Origin: a bacterium | Lineage (GTDB): Bacteria > Desulfobacterota_D > UBA1144 | Direction of reading: 5' to 3' | Length of the DNA stretch: 64,000 nt | Assembly: GCA_018654605.1 (NCBI GenBank) | Contig: JABILG010000003.1 | Coordinates: 1-64,000, forward strand | Part shown: positions 29,268 through 40,858 of the stretch, piece by piece | How the letters are laid out: every line of letters starts with the position of its first letter | Numbering within the stretch: position 1 is the stretch's first letter | Made by a program: the position numbers and the translations under genes | Notes under the pieces: generated by a model | Seen by the model: only the letters and a program-made list of their open reading frames with translations | Database searches by the model: none | Told to the model about the DNA's origin: nothing

Positions 29268-30479
29268 ATGGATGACGAATTAAAAAAAATTATCGATGAC
29301 ATTGAGAACAATAGAGAAAAAGGTTTAGACTACCTTTTGTCTAAGGGTTCTGAGAAAATAGTATCTATTTTAACCAAATCTATTAATAAAGAAGAAATTT
29401 CTGAAAAAGAAGCAGAAGAACTTTTTTTAATTGAAGATGTAAATGATTTGTCACTACTTGTTGTATTGGCGGATAGAATTAGAAAAGAAGACGTGGGCGA
29501 TGATGTTACTTATGTAGTAAATAGAAACATTAATTTTACCAATATATGCAACACTTATTGTGGGTTTTGTAATTTTATGGCTCCTGAAGGTGACGAAAAA
29601 GCCTACTTCCTTACTATGGATGAGATTAAAGATAAAGTTCGTGAAGCTAGAGAAAATGGAGCTACAGAAGTTTGTATGCAAGGCGGAATGCACCCGGATA
29701 TTGATGGAAACTTTTACCTTGAAATAATAAAGTCTGTTAAGGAAGCTGTTCCTGATATGCATACTCATTGTTTCTCACCCTTTGAAGTACACTATGGAGC
29801 TGAAACACTAAATATCCCGATAGGTGATTTTGTTTCCCAGCTTAAAGATGTTGGTCATGGAACTTTCCCTGGAACTGCTGCGGAGATATTAAGTGAGGAT
29901 GTAAGGCAAATTATCGCGCCAGGTAAGATTACAACAGATCAGTGGGTTCATACAATTAAAGAGATTCATAAAGCAGGAATGAATACTACTTCTACAATTA
30001 TGTATGGGCATGTAGACAAACCTTTTCATTGGGCAAAGCACTTTAATATCCTTCGAGAGATACAGAAGGAAACGGGTGGCATAACAGAATTTGTCCCTCT
30101 AAGATTTATACCCTGGGATACAAGACTTTACAAAAAGGGTTTATCAAGAGAAGGTCCTACGGATTTAGATCAACTGAAGATGTATGCAATTTCAAGACTA
30201 TTCTTTAGGGGCTGGATTAATAACATCCAGGTTTCTTGGGTTAAACAAGGACCAGAATTTGCTCAATATTGTCTTAACGCAGGAGCCAATGATTTTGGTG
30301 GAACTTTAATGGAAGAAAAGATAACTACTGCCGCTGGTGGTAAGTTTGGGCAGTATTTTCCTCCTGATGAATTTAGAAGACTTACATTTGAAATTAATCG
30401 TAGGCCAGTTGAGAGATCCACAAAGTATGACTATCTAAAAATTTACGAGAATGATCTTAGAGCTGTAGAGAATAGTTAG
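29268..30479 (+). CDS. cofH: FO synthase subunit 2 (radical SAM)
   Basis: [81 protein letters not shown]. Confidence 0.94.
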   Translation: MDDELKKIIDDIENNREKGLDYLLSKGSEKIVSILTKSINKEEISEKEAEELFLIEDVNDLSLLVVLADRIRKEDVGDDVTYVVNRNINFTNICNTYCGFCNFMAPEGDEKAYFLTMDEIKDKVREARENGATEVCMQGGMHPDIDGNFYLEIIKSVKEAVPDMHTHCFSPFEVHYGAETLNIPIGDFVSQLKDVGHGTFPGTAAEILSEDVRQIIAPGKITTDQWVHTIKEIHKAGMNTTSTIMYGHVDKPFHWAKHFNILREIQKETGGITEFVPLRFIPWDTRLYKKGLSREGPTDLDQLKMYAISRLFFRGWINNIQVSWVKQGPEFAQYCLNAGANDFGGTLMEEKITTAAGGKFGQYFPPDEFRRLTFEINRRPVERSTKYDYLKIYENDLRAVENS

Positions 30480-30487
30480 TTAAAGTC

Positions 30488-31129
30488 ATGAGCTTTTTTA
30501 CAAGTATTAAATTAGATATAGCTGCTGTTAACGAAAGAGATCCTGCAGCAAGAAACCTTTTAGAGATTCTAGTTAATTACCCTGGATTTCATGCGATTTT
30601 TTGGCATAGAATAGCAAGTCTTTTATGGCATTTAGGGCTTAAACTCATAGCCAGAATGATATCAAATATCCTTAGGACATTAACAGGAATCGAAATTCAC
30701 CCTGCTGCCACTATAGGTCAAGGATTCTTTATAGATCATGGAATGGGTGTGGTAATTGGAGAAACATCAGAGATAGGAAAGAATGTCACGATTTATCAAG
30801 GTGTTACACTAGGTGGTGTAAGTGCGAATCCTGGTAAAAGACATCCAACAATAGGAGATAATGTCATTATTGGCGCAGGAAGTAAAATCCTGGGGCCACT
30901 AAATATTGGTGAGAATACAAAGATTGGTGCAAATTCGGTCGTGATTGACGATATCCCTCAGAACTCCACAGTTGTTGGAGTCCCGGGTAAAGTTGTTGGA
31001 AAGTCTTTTTCATCCATGGCACCAGATTTATATCATAACAAGCTACCTGATCCTAGCGGTGAAGATATTTTAAGGATTAATAAAGAAATTGAAGAATTAA
31101 AAAAACAACTGAGAAACTTAAAGTCCTAA
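30488..31129 (+). CDS. cysE: Serine O-acetyltransferase
   Basis: [72 protein letters not shown]. Confidence 0.93.
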   Translation: MSFFTSIKLDIAAVNERDPAARNLLEILVNYPGFHAIFWHRIASLLWHLGLKLIARMISNILRTLTGIEIHPAATIGQGFFIDHGMGVVIGETSEIGKNVTIYQGVTLGGVSANPGKRHPTIGDNVIIGAGSKILGPLNIGENTKIGANSVVIDDIPQNSTVVGVPGKVVGKSFSSMAPDLYHNKLPDPSGEDILRINKEIEELKKQLRNLKS

Positions 31130-32131
31130 ATTTTCCTCTAAGTTAAATAATAAATTCATATTTTGGACAGCTTGGCCTGAGGCTCCCTTTGTTAAATTAT
31201 CAATAACTGAGGATATAAGCAATATTCTGTTTTGTGGCATTACTTTAATGCCAATCTGACACATGTTAGTATTTTGCACATCATTAATTTTAGGAAGACC
31301 TGTTTCTAGTACTTTAACAAAATTAGAATCTAGATAGTAATCTTTGAATGATTTAAGAATTTGTTTATGATTAAAAGGTGTTTTCCTTGAAATGTAGATG
31401 TTAGACATTATCCCTCTTTTTATAGGCAAAAGGTGAGGGACCATTATAAGATTGATTTTTTTCCCTGATTCTTTAAAAATTAATTGCTCTACTTCGGGTG
31501 CATGCCTGTGGTTCCCAACATTATAAGTTGATAGATTATCGTAACTCTCTGAAAAGCTATGTTCCAAGTTACCACTTTTTCCTGCACCAGATATTCCAGA
31601 CTTTGTATCCACAATAATGTCTTCTAAATCCTTAAGGTTATTTGCGATTGGGATTAGGCCAAGTAGGATAGAGGTGGCATAGCAACCTGGGTTAGAGATG
31701 TTCTTTTTTCTGTTGATTTTATCTTTATTAATTTCCGGAAGGATATATTGGAAATCCTTTAGTGTCGAAGCATTTCTCCTTGATTTGTACCATTGAGCAT
31801 GACTTCTTTTGCCTAGTCTAAAATCACCACTTAAGTCTATAATCTTTGCACCCATTCTCTTTACTTTGTTGTACATTGAGATTAAGCCCCCGCCTGGGAG
31901 GCATGAGAAGATTAGGTCAATCTTCTTTATCTTTAATATTTCCGAGTTTTTTCTAATTTTTAATCTTTTAGATATTTTTAAATTTGGAATTATTTCATCA
32001 ACATATGGTCCAATGTTTGAATTCGCACCAACGAATATAATGTCAGCCATTGGATGATTGCTTAATATTTTAAGTAACTCAATTCCCGTATATCCAGTGA
32101 CTCCAAATATACCTATTTTTATTTTCTTCAT
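31118..32131 (-). CDS. argC: N-acetyl-gamma-glutamyl-phosphate reductase
   Basis: [64 protein letters not shown]; start placed at ATG 32131. Confidence 0.93.
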   Translation of the reverse strand: MKKIKIGIFGVTGYTGIELLKILSNHPMADIIFVGANSNIGPYVDEIIPNLKISKRLKIRKNSEILKIKKIDLIFSCLPGGGLISMYNKVKRMGAKIIDLSGDFRLGKRSHAQWYKSRRNASTLKDFQYILPEINKDKINRKKNISNPGCYATSILLGLIPIANNLKDLEDIIVDTKSGISGAGKSGNLEHSFSESYDNLSTYNVGNHRHAPEVEQLIFKESGKKINLIMVPHLLPIKRGIMSNIYISRKTPFNHKQILKSFKDYYLDSNFVKVLETGLPKINDVQNTNMCQIGIKVMPQNRILLISSVIDNLTKGASGQAVQNMNLLFNLEENLGL

Positions 32132-32231
32132 AAATGTGACAGTATCATACAATTTTTATAAATCCAATTGTTTGAAATCTATTATGAAGAGTGTAAAATT
32201 AAAAAACTCTCTAAATTAAAAGGATAAAAAT

Positions 32232-33242
32232 ATGTCAATTAAAATAGGTATTAACGGATTTGGAAGAATAGGAAGAAATCTTTTAAGAATCTCTTTGCTT
32301 TCTGATAAGATTGATGTCGTAGCAATTAATGATATAGCTGATCTGCAAACTTGCGCGCATTTGTTAAAGTATGATTCGGTCTTTGGTGTTCTAGAGAATA
32401 ATGTATCACATGATTCAGATGGAATTCTTATTGATGGAAAGAGGATAAAAATATTTTCTGAAAGAAGCCCGTCGGATATAGGCTGGTCAGACGAAGGGTG
32501 TCAAATTGTAGTTGAGTCCACAGGAATATTTACATCTAAGGAACTAGCATCACAACATCTAGGTGGAAATGTAAAAAAAGTTATAATATCTGCACCTGGA
32601 AAGGGTGACATAGACTTTACGACTGTTATGGGAGCAAATGACGATTTATATGATAATAATCAGCATCATATTGTTTCCAATGCATCATGTACAACTAACT
32701 GTTTAGCTATGATAGTGAAAGTTTTAAGAGACAACTTTGGTCTTGAGAGTGGTCACATGACTACTATCCACTCTTATACAAACGACCAAAGGATAATAGA
32801 CTCGCCCCATTCTGATCTCAGAAGAGCTAGGGCCGGTGGTTTGTCTATGATTCCTACAAGTACTGGTGCAACCAAAGCTATAGAGGAAATATTCCCAGAT
32901 TTAAAAGGAAACTTGTCTGCTATATCAGTTAGGGTTCCAACGCCGAATGTTTCTATGATTGATTTTGTTGCTAGAATTAAGAACAAGGCGTCTACAAAGG
33001 AAATTAATTCTGCGTTTATAGAGGCTTCAGAATCTACACTTCAAGGCTATCTTGATATAGCTCACGAAGGGGCGGTTTCTGTTGATCTATTAAAAAATAA
33101 ACATTCAGCTGTTTTTGATCCATTTGGTACAAGTGTGATTGGGGATAATTTTATAAAAGTAATCGCTTGGTACGATAATGAATATGGTTATTCTTCAAGG
33201 GTGCTAGATTTAGCGGTAAAGATTGGAAGTTCGCTTGGATAA
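32232..33242 (+). CDS. gap: Glyceraldehyde-3-phosphate dehydrogenase
   Basis: IGINGFGRIGRNLLR, SNASCTTNCLAMIVKVL, WYDNEYGYSSRVLDL. Confidence 0.97.
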   Translation: MSIKIGINGFGRIGRNLLRISLLSDKIDVVAINDIADLQTCAHLLKYDSVFGVLENNVSHDSDGILIDGKRIKIFSERSPSDIGWSDEGCQIVVESTGIFTSKELASQHLGGNVKKVIISAPGKGDIDFTTVMGANDDLYDNNQHHIVSNASCTTNCLAMIVKVLRDNFGLESGHMTTIHSYTNDQRIIDSPHSDLRRARAGGLSMIPTSTGATKAIEEIFPDLKGNLSAISVRVPTPNVSMIDFVARIKNKASTKEINSAFIEASESTLQGYLDIAHEGAVSVDLLKNKHSAVFDPFGTSVIGDNFIKVIAWYDNEYGYSSRVLDLAVKIGSSLG

Positions 33243-34431
33243 AAAGAAGGTCATATCAGATTTTCCAAAGTCTTTTTATAAAGGTAAGAAAGTTTTTGTA
33301 CGTGTTGATTTTAATGTCCCAATAAATATTGAAACGGATTCGATTAGAGAAGACTATCGTATTAGGAGAGCGCTACCCACTATTGATTTCTTAATAGATG
33401 CAGGAGCAAAAATTATATTAGGATCCCATTTAGGTAGACCTAAAGGGAAAGTAGTAAAAGATTTGTCTTTGCAAATAGTGTCAAATAGGCTTTCAGAGTT
33501 GATTGATAAAGAGGTTTTATTTGTCGAAGATTTTATTGGAGGTGGCTTATCTAAGCAGCTTGACGACTTACCTAATGGTTCAGTAGTAATGCTTGAAAAT
33601 CTTAGGTTTCATGAAGCAGAAACAGAAAATGACCCAGCATTTTCAATTGAACTAGCCAAACTTGCGGATGTTTACATAAATGAAGCTTTTGGAACCTCAC
33701 ATAGAGCTCATTGTTCTACGTATGGTATGACTAAAGATTTTGTTGATAAAATAAGTGGTTTCCTAGTAGATAAAGAATTAAGTTTTGTTTCGAAAATGAT
33801 GGAAACACCCGAGCATCCGTTTTTGGTTATAATCGGTGGTTCTAAAATAAAAGATAAAATTTCCGCTCTTGGGAATTTGCTCGATAGAGCAGACAAGATA
33901 ATAGTCGGTGGTGGGGCTGCCTATACCTTTCTAAAGGCACAAAACATTAATATAGGAAACTCAATCTATGAGAAAGAAATGTTAAGCTGGGTGGAGGATG
34001 TATATGCTAAATACAAGGATAAGATTGTTCTCCCAATTGACCATGTTATTTCGAAAGATTTCAATAAAACAAGTCAGTGTTTGATATCTGATATAGAGAT
34101 TCCTGATGACCATATGGCACTTGATATTGGCCCAAAGACTATAGAATTGTTCAACTCAGTTATAAAAGGCCCGGGTTATATTTTTTGGAATGGCCCAATG
34201 GGTGTCTTTGAATTTGATCAGTATTCATCTGGGACCATTCATGTTGCTAGAGCAGTTGCTTTAGCGACTTGGAGAGGTGCAACTTCGGTTGTAGGTGGTG
34301 GTGAAACAATTGCGGCAATTCGCAAGGCAGAAGTTTTAGAATCTGAGATTTCACATATGTCTACTGGTGGGGGCGCATTACTAGAATATTTGGGTGGAAG
34401 TAGCTTGCCAGGTATAGAAATTCTTGATTAA
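33223..34431 (+). CDS. pgk: Phosphoglycerate kinase
   Basis: VFVRVDFNVPI, LGSHLGRPKG, EAFGTSHRAHCST, GGSKIKDKI, WNGPMGVFE; TTG start overlapping gap stop. Confidence 0.97.
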   Translation: MEVRLDKKKVISDFPKSFYKGKKVFVRVDFNVPINIETDSIREDYRIRRALPTIDFLIDAGAKIILGSHLGRPKGKVVKDLSLQIVSNRLSELIDKEVLFVEDFIGGGLSKQLDDLPNGSVVMLENLRFHEAETENDPAFSIELAKLADVYINEAFGTSHRAHCSTYGMTKDFVDKISGFLVDKELSFVSKMMETPEHPFLVIIGGSKIKDKISALGNLLDRADKIIVGGGAAYTFLKAQNINIGNSIYEKEMLSWVEDVYAKYKDKIVLPIDHVISKDFNKTSQCLISDIEIPDDHMALDIGPKTIELFNSVIKGPGYIFWNGPMGVFEFDQYSSGTIHVARAVALATWRGATSVVGGGETIAAIRKAEVLESEISHMSTGGGALLEYLGGSSLPGIEILD

Positions 34432-34453
34432 TAATTTATAATAAAAAAATAGA

Positions 34454-35527
34454 ATGAAAAAAAGTTCCAAGAACGATTTAAGTTGGATTGAGACTCTGTT
34501 GGGTGACGAAGCTAGTTATCTTCTTGATCACCAATGTAAAACAGTAGATTTAAAAAATATAATAAAACCTGGTCCAGATTTTGTAGATAGGGTCCTAAAA
34601 GATTCAGATAGGTCTAATGTTGTTTTAAGAAATCTTCAAACTTTATTTAATCATGGAAGACTTGGTGGAACCGGATATCTTTCGATACTTCCAGTTGATC
34701 AAGGTGTTGAGCATTCAGCTGGAGCATCTTTTGCACCAAACCCAATATATTTTGATCCAGACAACATTGTTAAGCTCGCAATTGAAGGTGGGTGTGGTGC
34801 TGTAACTTCAACTTTAGGTGTTCTTGGCTCTGTTTCAAGGAAGTATGCTCATAAGATTCCTTTTATTTTAAAATTAAATCATAATGAATTCTTAACTTAC
34901 CCAAACCAGTATGATCAGATTCGTTTTGCTTCTGTTGACCAAGCTTTTAATATGGGTGCTATTGGTGTTGGAGCAACTATCTATTTTGGGTCAGAAGAGA
35001 GTACTAGGCAAATACAGGAGGTCTCAGAGCTTTTTGAATATGCTCACTCTTTAGGCTTGGTAACAATACTTTGGGCCTATCTCAGAAACTCATCTTTTAA
35101 AACAAGCAAAAATGATTATCATTTAAGTTCAGACTTGACAGGTCAAGCTAACCACTTATCTGCAACAATTCAGGCGGATATTGTAAAGCAAAAGATGGCA
35201 GAAAATAACGGAGGTTTTAATGAACTTAATTTTGGGAAGACCCACAAGAAGGTTTATTCAGAGTTAACCTCGAGCCATCCTATAGACCTAAACAGGTATC
35301 AAGTTCTAAATTGTTTATCCGGTAGAGCTGGTTTAATTAACTCAGGTGGAGCTTCGGGAGACAATGATATCGCACAAGTAGTTAAGACAGCTATTATTAA
35401 TAAACGTGCGGGTGGTATGGGTTTAATAACTGGAAGAAAGGCTTTCCAAAAACCTATGGATGAAGGTGTTGAAATTTTAAATGCTGTTCAAGATATTTAT
35501 TTAAATAAGAAGATAACTATTGCTTAA
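34454..35527 (+). CDS. fbaB: Class I (FbaB/DhnA-type) fructose-bisphosphate aldolase
   Basis: [80 protein letters not shown]. Confidence 0.9.
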   Translation: MKKSSKNDLSWIETLLGDEASYLLDHQCKTVDLKNIIKPGPDFVDRVLKDSDRSNVVLRNLQTLFNHGRLGGTGYLSILPVDQGVEHSAGASFAPNPIYFDPDNIVKLAIEGGCGAVTSTLGVLGSVSRKYAHKIPFILKLNHNEFLTYPNQYDQIRFASVDQAFNMGAIGVGATIYFGSEESTRQIQEVSELFEYAHSLGLVTILWAYLRNSSFKTSKNDYHLSSDLTGQANHLSATIQADIVKQKMAENNGGFNELNFGKTHKKVYSELTSSHPIDLNRYQVLNCLSGRAGLINSGGASGDNDIAQVVKTAIINKRAGGMGLITGRKAFQKPMDEGVEILNAVQDIYLNKKITIA

Positions 35528-36549
35528 GAAAAAAGCTTACTCTTCAAATACTTACTAACCATTTTAACCATAGTACTTGAACCGATAAATATAGGGGACT
35601 TTTGGTGAATCGATTTTGGTTTAATCGATAAGATATTCTTTTTTCCATCAGAAGCCAGTCCACCAGCTTGTTCGACAATAAATGCCATTGGATTGCACTC
35701 ATACATCAATCTAAGCTTTCCCTCAGGGGCATTCTTTGCTTGGGAGTATATAAAAAGACCACCTTTAAAGAGGCTTCTGTGCAAATCTGCGACCATTGAT
35801 CCTACATAACGTAAAGAATAAGGTCTCCCTGTTTTTACATCTTTTTGTTCGCACCATCTAATGTATTCTTGAAGAGCAAGGGGAAATTCGAAAAAGTTTC
35901 CTTGATTTACTGAATACATCCTAGCGTTTTCAGGTATCTGTATATTTGTTTGAGAAACGTAGAATTCATTCACATAAGGATCTAGTGTAAATGCATCTAC
36001 TCCCTTGCCCACAGTTAAGACATAAATCGTGGAAGATCCATAAATTATATACCCTGCAGCCACCTGCTTTTTCCCCTCTTGTAAGAAATCCTTTGAGGTT
36101 AGTTTCTTTGAACTTTTTGGTTTTTTAAGAATAGAAAAAATTGTGCCAACAGGAACATTTACGTCAATATTAGAGGAACCGTCTAAGGGGTCTATTAATA
36201 CAATATATTTGGAATTTTTGGAATTCTCATTATTAAAAATTACTATTTTCTCATTTTCTTCAGAGACAACCCCAGCGCAATTCCCACCATTCTCTAAGGA
36301 TTTTATGAATAGGTTATTTGCGATTAAGTCTAGTTTTTTGACCTTTTCACCGTGAGAATTTTTAGAGCCAGTATAATCTCCAAGTGAACCAGCGAGAGCT
36401 CCTGTATTCAGCTCTTTGCTTACCTGCCTACCGGCAAGTTTTAAGTCTTTAAGTAGAGCGATAAGCTCCCTATTTTTATCCCCTGAAAGCTTATCTTTTA
36501 ATAGATATTGGTATGCTGTTAACTTCTCATTCACCTTAGAATCATACAC
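35524..36549 (-). CDS. fbp: Fructose-1,6-bisphosphatase class I
   Basis: [83 protein letters not shown]. Confidence 0.96.
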   Translation of the reverse strand: MYDSKVNEKLTAYQYLLKDKLSGDKNRELIALLKDLKLAGRQVSKELNTGALAGSLGDYTGSKNSHGEKVKKLDLIANNLFIKSLENGGNCAGVVSEENEKIVIFNNENSKNSKYIVLIDPLDGSSNIDVNVPVGTIFSILKKPKSSKKLTSKDFLQEGKKQVAAGYIIYGSSTIYVLTVGKGVDAFTLDPYVNEFYVSQTNIQIPENARMYSVNQGNFFEFPLALQEYIRWCEQKDVKTGRPYSLRYVGSMVADLHRSLFKGGLFIYSQAKNAPEGKLRLMYECNPMAFIVEQAGGLASDGKKNILSIKPKSIHQKSPIFIGSSTMVKMVSKYLKSKLFS

Positions 36550-36993
36550 TTATATAGTCAAAAAAAAAGACAAATATCCTATAATTTTTTTACAGAAGAG
36601 GCTTTCTATATTAAAGATTTCTCTAATGGCCAGTAGTAATAGAAATCCAATCACCGAACCTAGTGCTAGACCTGTTAGCAAACCTATTACTCTATTTAAC
36701 AAAGATAGATTTAAATAAGATAAAACCATATTGATTAAAAAGAAGAATAGTTTAGAAATGCCATAGAGGGCTAGATAAACACAAATAGTGGAAATCAGAT
36801 ACGATCCATGGCCACTGTAAAAATTATAATCAGAAATTAATTTTGAATTAATTTCATTGGATCCTATAAAAGAGACAAAAAGTGGAATTAATAAACAAAA
36901 GAACTTGGAGAAAGATTTAATGATCCCTAAATAGAAACCAGCTAAACCGAAGATTAAAACTACTATGCCGAAAATGAAATCATAAATAAGCAT
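36550..36993 (-). CDS. CvpA-family membrane protein
   Basis: ~4 TM; YDFIFGIVVLIFGLAGFYLGIIKSF; LNRVIGLLTGLALGSVIGFLL. Confidence 0.7.
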   Translation of the reverse strand: MLIYDFIFGIVVLIFGLAGFYLGIIKSFSKFFCLLIPLFVSFIGSNEINSKLISDYNFYSGHGSYLISTICVYLALYGISKLFFFLINMVLSYLNLSLLNRVIGLLTGLALGSVIGFLLLLAIREIFNIESLFCKKIIGYLSFFLTI

Positions 36994-37058
36994 CTCCCAT
37001 ATTTTATATTATTTTTTTAGCTTTTTGACTTATTTATTTTTTCTGATAACTTACAAAA

Positions 37059-38039
37059 ATGGATTCTTCATTAATAAAAGAGCCTATTTTAAAATATCTT
37101 AATAAGGTTGAATTATTACTCAACGATGAAATCCCTACTGATATTAAGATTTCTTTTGATGTAATTAAGCATCTTATCAATAAACCCGGAAAAAGGCTCA
37201 GGCCCTCAATTGTTCTACTTTCCGCACTTTCCTTGGGAAAAATTATAGATAAAAAGATATTGTCAGCTGCAGCATCTGTAGAATTGCTTCATAATGCTTC
37301 TTTGATTCATGACGATATAGTAGATCAGGCTGAGATTAGAAGGGGATTAAAGTCAGCTAATAAGATTTGGGGAGACCACGCTACAGTCTTAGTAGGAGAC
37401 TTTTTGCTTGCAAGGTCACTTTTCTTAATTAATAAGTCTAAAAATAGTCAAGTTATGGGGTCTGTAACTAATGCAGCATCTGAATTAGCAAATGGTCAAA
37501 TACTGGATATTATGATTTCGAAGAGATTAGTAAATTTTAACCAAGATATTTATTTCAAGATGATAAGGTTAAAAACAGCCTCGCTTATTTCATCATCTGC
37601 CGAAGTTGGTGCGCTTCTTTCAACATCAGATATATCTAAAGTAAGAAAATTAAAATCATATGGTATAAATCTCGGAATTTCTTACCAGTTAATTGATGAT
37701 GCATTAGATTTACTTGGAGACACAAGGAAGATGGGAAAGAATACAATGGAAGATATAAAAGAAGGTAAGGTTACATTGCCAATGTTGATAGCATTAGACA
37801 AAGCACCATCTAAAGACAAAAGAGGTATCTTGAAAATCTTACAAAAGAAAAATTTTGATAGAAAGAATCTAGATATTCTGTATAATTTTGTATTAGAAAA
37901 TAATGCAGTAGAAGAAACTTTAAAGTCTGCAAGTGACTATAGTTCAAAGGCAATCGTAGCAATTGAGTCTTTAAATAAGAGTCAATATAAAGATTCATTA
38001 ATAGCTTTGGCTAAAGAGAACATAGTTAGGGTGTCTTAG
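37059..38039 (+). CDS. Polyprenyl synthetase (IspB-like)
   Basis: GKRLRPSIVLLSA, LLHNASLIHDDIVDQAEIRRG, GVNLGISYQLIDDALDLLGD-type second Asp-rich motif, GKNTMEDIKEGKVTLP. Confidence 0.93.
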   Translation: MDSSLIKEPILKYLNKVELLLNDEIPTDIKISFDVIKHLINKPGKRLRPSIVLLSALSLGKIIDKKILSAAASVELLHNASLIHDDIVDQAEIRRGLKSANKIWGDHATVLVGDFLLARSLFLINKSKNSQVMGSVTNAASELANGQILDIMISKRLVNFNQDIYFKMIRLKTASLISSSAEVGALLSTSDISKVRKLKSYGINLGISYQLIDDALDLLGDTRKMGKNTMEDIKEGKVTLPMLIALDKAPSKDKRGILKILQKKNFDRKNLDILYNFVLENNAVEETLKSASDYSSKAIVAIESLNKSQYKDSLIALAKENIVRVS

Positions 38040-38041
38040 TT

Positions 38042-39667
38042 ATGAAGAAGGATGATTGGGAAAACAAATATAAAGAAAAGTTAAAGGAAAGAAAGAAAGA
38101 ATTCAAAACCACGTCTAACATCAAAATAGAAAGATTTTATACCCAAAAAGATGTCTCAGGGAATCTAGATGAGAAGAACTCTATGCCTGGCGAGTTCCCT
38201 TTCACTAGAGGTGTTCAACCAACTATGTATAGAGGAAGATTCTGGACTATGAGGCAATACGCTGGTTTCGGATCTGCAAAGGAAACAAATGAAAGGTTTA
38301 AATATCTCTTAGATAAAGGTCAAACAGGCTTAAGTGTAGCCTTTGATCTTCCTACACAAATGGGTTATGACTCAGATGCACCTGTTAGTAAAGGAGAAGT
38401 TGGAAAGGTTGGAGTTGCTATTGACTCGTTAAGAGACATTGAGATTCTATTTGACGGGATTCCATTAGATAAAGTATCAACTTCGATGACTATCAACGCT
38501 ACAGCATCAATGCTTTTGGCAATGTATATAGTCGCCGCAGAGAAACAAGGAGTTTCCGCAGATAAGATTATGGGCACAACTCAGAATGACTTATTGAAGG
38601 AGTTTGTCGCCCGAGGGACTTACGCTTTTCCACCGAACCCATCGGTCCAAATAAGTGTTGATTTGATGGAGTACTGTAAAGATTTTGTGCCCAAGTGGAA
38701 TCCAATTAGCGTTAGTGGATATCATATTCGAGAAGCTGGTTCTACAGCAGTCCAAGAAGTCGCATTTATGTTAGCAGACGCTATAGAGTATCTCAAAATT
38801 GCAAAAGAAAGGAATTTGGACATTGAAGGAATATGCAAGAGAGTTTCATTCTTTTTTGCAGTACATGGTAATTTTTTTGAAGAAATTTCTAAATATAGAG
38901 CTGCAAGAAGGATATGGGCGAATATACTGAGAAAAGAATTTGATGTCAAAGATGATAATGCTTGTAAATTTAGGACTCATTCGCAAACTGGTGGAGTGAC
39001 GCTCACTGCTCAGCAACCTTTAAATAATATAGTTAGAACCGCTATGCAAGCTATGGCAGCGGTCCTAGGTGGTACTCAGTCATTGCATACAAATTCATTT
39101 GATGAAGCCTTAGGCTTGCCTACTGAAGAGTCCGCAACAATAGCTTTAAGAACTCAACAAATCATTGCTCATGAGTGTGAAGTTGCGAACACTATTGACC
39201 CTTTTGCAGGTTCGTATTTTGTAGAAAATCTAACTGATCAAATTGAAGAAAAAGTTTACGAATACCTTGAAATTATAAAAGAGAAAGGCGGGATGGTTAA
39301 GTGTATAGAAGAAAATTACATTCAGAGTGAAATTGAAAATTCTGCATATGATTTTCAGATTGAACTTGAAAGTAAAGAGAGAATTATTGTGGGCGTTAAT
39401 GATTTTAAGGCGGAGGATGAGGAAGTGCCTCCTATTCAAGGAATAGATAAGAACTTAGAAAAAAATCAGAACGAAAGTTTAGAAATTCTAAGAAAGGGAA
39501 GAGATATTAAGAAAGTTAATGAATGTTTATCCTTACTTGCCAAAGCTGCCAAGAATAGTGAAAACATAATGCCTTATATTCTAGAAGCAGTGAGAGAATA
39601 CTGTACTATTGGTGAGATGACATCAGCACTAGAGTCAGTTCATGGAAGATATAAAGGTTCAATCTAG
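38042..39667 (+). CDS. Methylmalonyl-CoA mutase large subunit (catalytic domain only, no B12-binding domain)
   Basis: FPFTRGVQPTMYRGRFWTMRQYAGFGSAKETN, GLSVAFDLPTQMGYDSD, GTTQNDLLKEFVARGTYAFPP, SVSGYHIREAGST; terminates without the cobalamin-binding DxHxxG domain. Confidence 0.9.
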   Translation: MKKDDWENKYKEKLKERKKEFKTTSNIKIERFYTQKDVSGNLDEKNSMPGEFPFTRGVQPTMYRGRFWTMRQYAGFGSAKETNERFKYLLDKGQTGLSVAFDLPTQMGYDSDAPVSKGEVGKVGVAIDSLRDIEILFDGIPLDKVSTSMTINATASMLLAMYIVAAEKQGVSADKIMGTTQNDLLKEFVARGTYAFPPNPSVQISVDLMEYCKDFVPKWNPISVSGYHIREAGSTAVQEVAFMLADAIEYLKIAKERNLDIEGICKRVSFFFAVHGNFFEEISKYRAARRIWANILRKEFDVKDDNACKFRTHSQTGGVTLTAQQPLNNIVRTAMQAMAAVLGGTQSLHTNSFDEALGLPTEESATIALRTQQIIAHECEVANTIDPFAGSYFVENLTDQIEEKVYEYLEIIKEKGGMVKCIEENYIQSEIENSAYDFQIELESKERIIVGVNDFKAEDEEVPPIQGIDKNLEKNQNESLEILRKGRDIKKVNECLSLLAKAAKNSENIMPYILEAVREYCTIGEMTSALESVHGRYKGSI

Positions 39668-40099
39668 TCTCTTACTCATCAAGACAGCATCTTGTCCATC
39701 TTCTTCGTAATAATTCTTTCTTATTGAGTCGTCTTTAAAGCCATGCTTTTTATATAACTTGATAGCCGAATAATTATCCACTCTAACCTCTAATACAATT
39801 CTCTTTATACCTTTAAGGCTTGTTATTGTCTCCAACTCTTTGATAAGCTTTTCCGCAATATAGTTTCTTCTTTGACTTTGTTCAACACCAATCCTTTCGA
39901 TTTCAATAAAGTCTATATAGTCCCGTGCAAAAAGGTAACCTAGAATTTGTCCTTTATTATTTACTAAAAGATTTATTCCCTTAGGGTGTTTGATTTGATT
40001 TTTAATTATTTGATCTGACCAGCAATTTGAAAAGATAACCTTTTCTAATTTATATATCTCCTCTAAATCGTTAAAATCTATTTTTCTAATTGAGCCCAT
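39659..40099 (-). CDS. GNAT acetyltransferase, RimI-like
   Basis: IERIGVEQSQRRNYIAEKLIKELE, LEVRVDNYSAIKLYKKHGFKDDSIRKNYYEEDGQDAVLMSK. Confidence 0.85.
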   Translation of the reverse strand: MGSIRKIDFNDLEEIYKLEKVIFSNCWSDQIIKNQIKHPKGINLLVNNKGQILGYLFARDYIDFIEIERIGVEQSQRRNYIAEKLIKELETITSLKGIKRIVLEVRVDNYSAIKLYKKHGFKDDSIRKNYYEEDGQDAVLMSKRLD

Positions 40100-40126
40100 G
40101 AATATATAATATTATTTATCAATTTT

Positions 40127-40858
40127 ATGAAACATGCATTAGTTATTTTAAGTGGAGGTCAGGATTCTGTAACATGTCTATTTTGGGCAATTAGTCAGGG
40201 GTATACATGTTCAGCACTAACCTTTGATTATGGTCAACTACATAGTATTGAGATTGAGTCCGCTAAAAAGGCTGCAGAATTAGCCAAGATTGACAAACAT
40301 GAAATACTATCTATAGGTCCGCTTTTTTCAGGAAAATCCCCTTTGACGAATAAAGATATAAAGCTTGACCAGTTCTCCAGTCTGGAAGATTTTACTTCTG
40401 GGATTCAGAATACGTTTGTACCTGGGAGGAACTTATTATTTCTTTCTTTAGCTGCAAACAAAGCATACTCTATGGATATAGACACTATGATTACAGGAAT
40501 TTGCCAAGAGGATTTTGGAGGATATCCAGATTGTAGAATAGATTTTGTAAAGAGTCTGGAAGAAACTATTTCACTAGCAATGGAGAGAAAGATAAAAATA
40601 TTAACACCTCTGATGGATTTGAAGAAATCAGATATAGTCTTAATGGCGAAGGGGCTTCCTAAAAAATGTTGGGAGGCTTTATCCTTTTCTCATACTAGTT
40701 ATGATGGGAAATATCCACCTACATCTAATGATCATGCAAATTTATTGAGAGCGAGAGGTTTTGAAGAAGCTGGATATCCAGACCCCTTAGTAGAACGGGC
40801 TGTTCGTGAAAATCTAATGGAATTACCAAAGACAAAAAATTATGAAATTAAAGATTAA
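40127..40858 (+). CDS. queC: 7-cyano-7-deazaguanine synthase
   Basis: ALVILSGGQDSVTCLFWA, ALTFDYGQLHSIE, FVPGRNLLFLSLAA, YPDCR, CWEALSFSHTSYDGKYPPTSNDHANLLRARGFEEAG (C-terminal zinc site residues partly changed). Confidence 0.93.
   Translation: MKHALVILSGGQDSVTCLFWAISQGYTCSALTFDYGQLHSIEIESAKKAAELAKIDKHEILSIGPLFSGKSPLTNKDIKLDQFSSLEDFTSGIQNTFVPGRNLLFLSLAANKAYSMDIDTMITGICQEDFGGYPDCRIDFVKSLEETISLAMERKIKILTPLMDLKKSDIVLMAKGLPKKCWEALSFSHTSYDGKYPPTSNDHANLLRARGFEEAGYPDPLVERAVRENLMELPKTKNYEIKD

Noticed and set aside
29454-29768. 104-aa antisense ORF within cofH
   Set aside because: Opposite a conserved radical SAM gene, no homology or initiation signals.
9514-30479. Possibility that lipA/ErpA/cof genes form a single Fe-S or radical-SAM island
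   Set aside because: They are on different strands in separate operons; proximity alone does not support a functional island.
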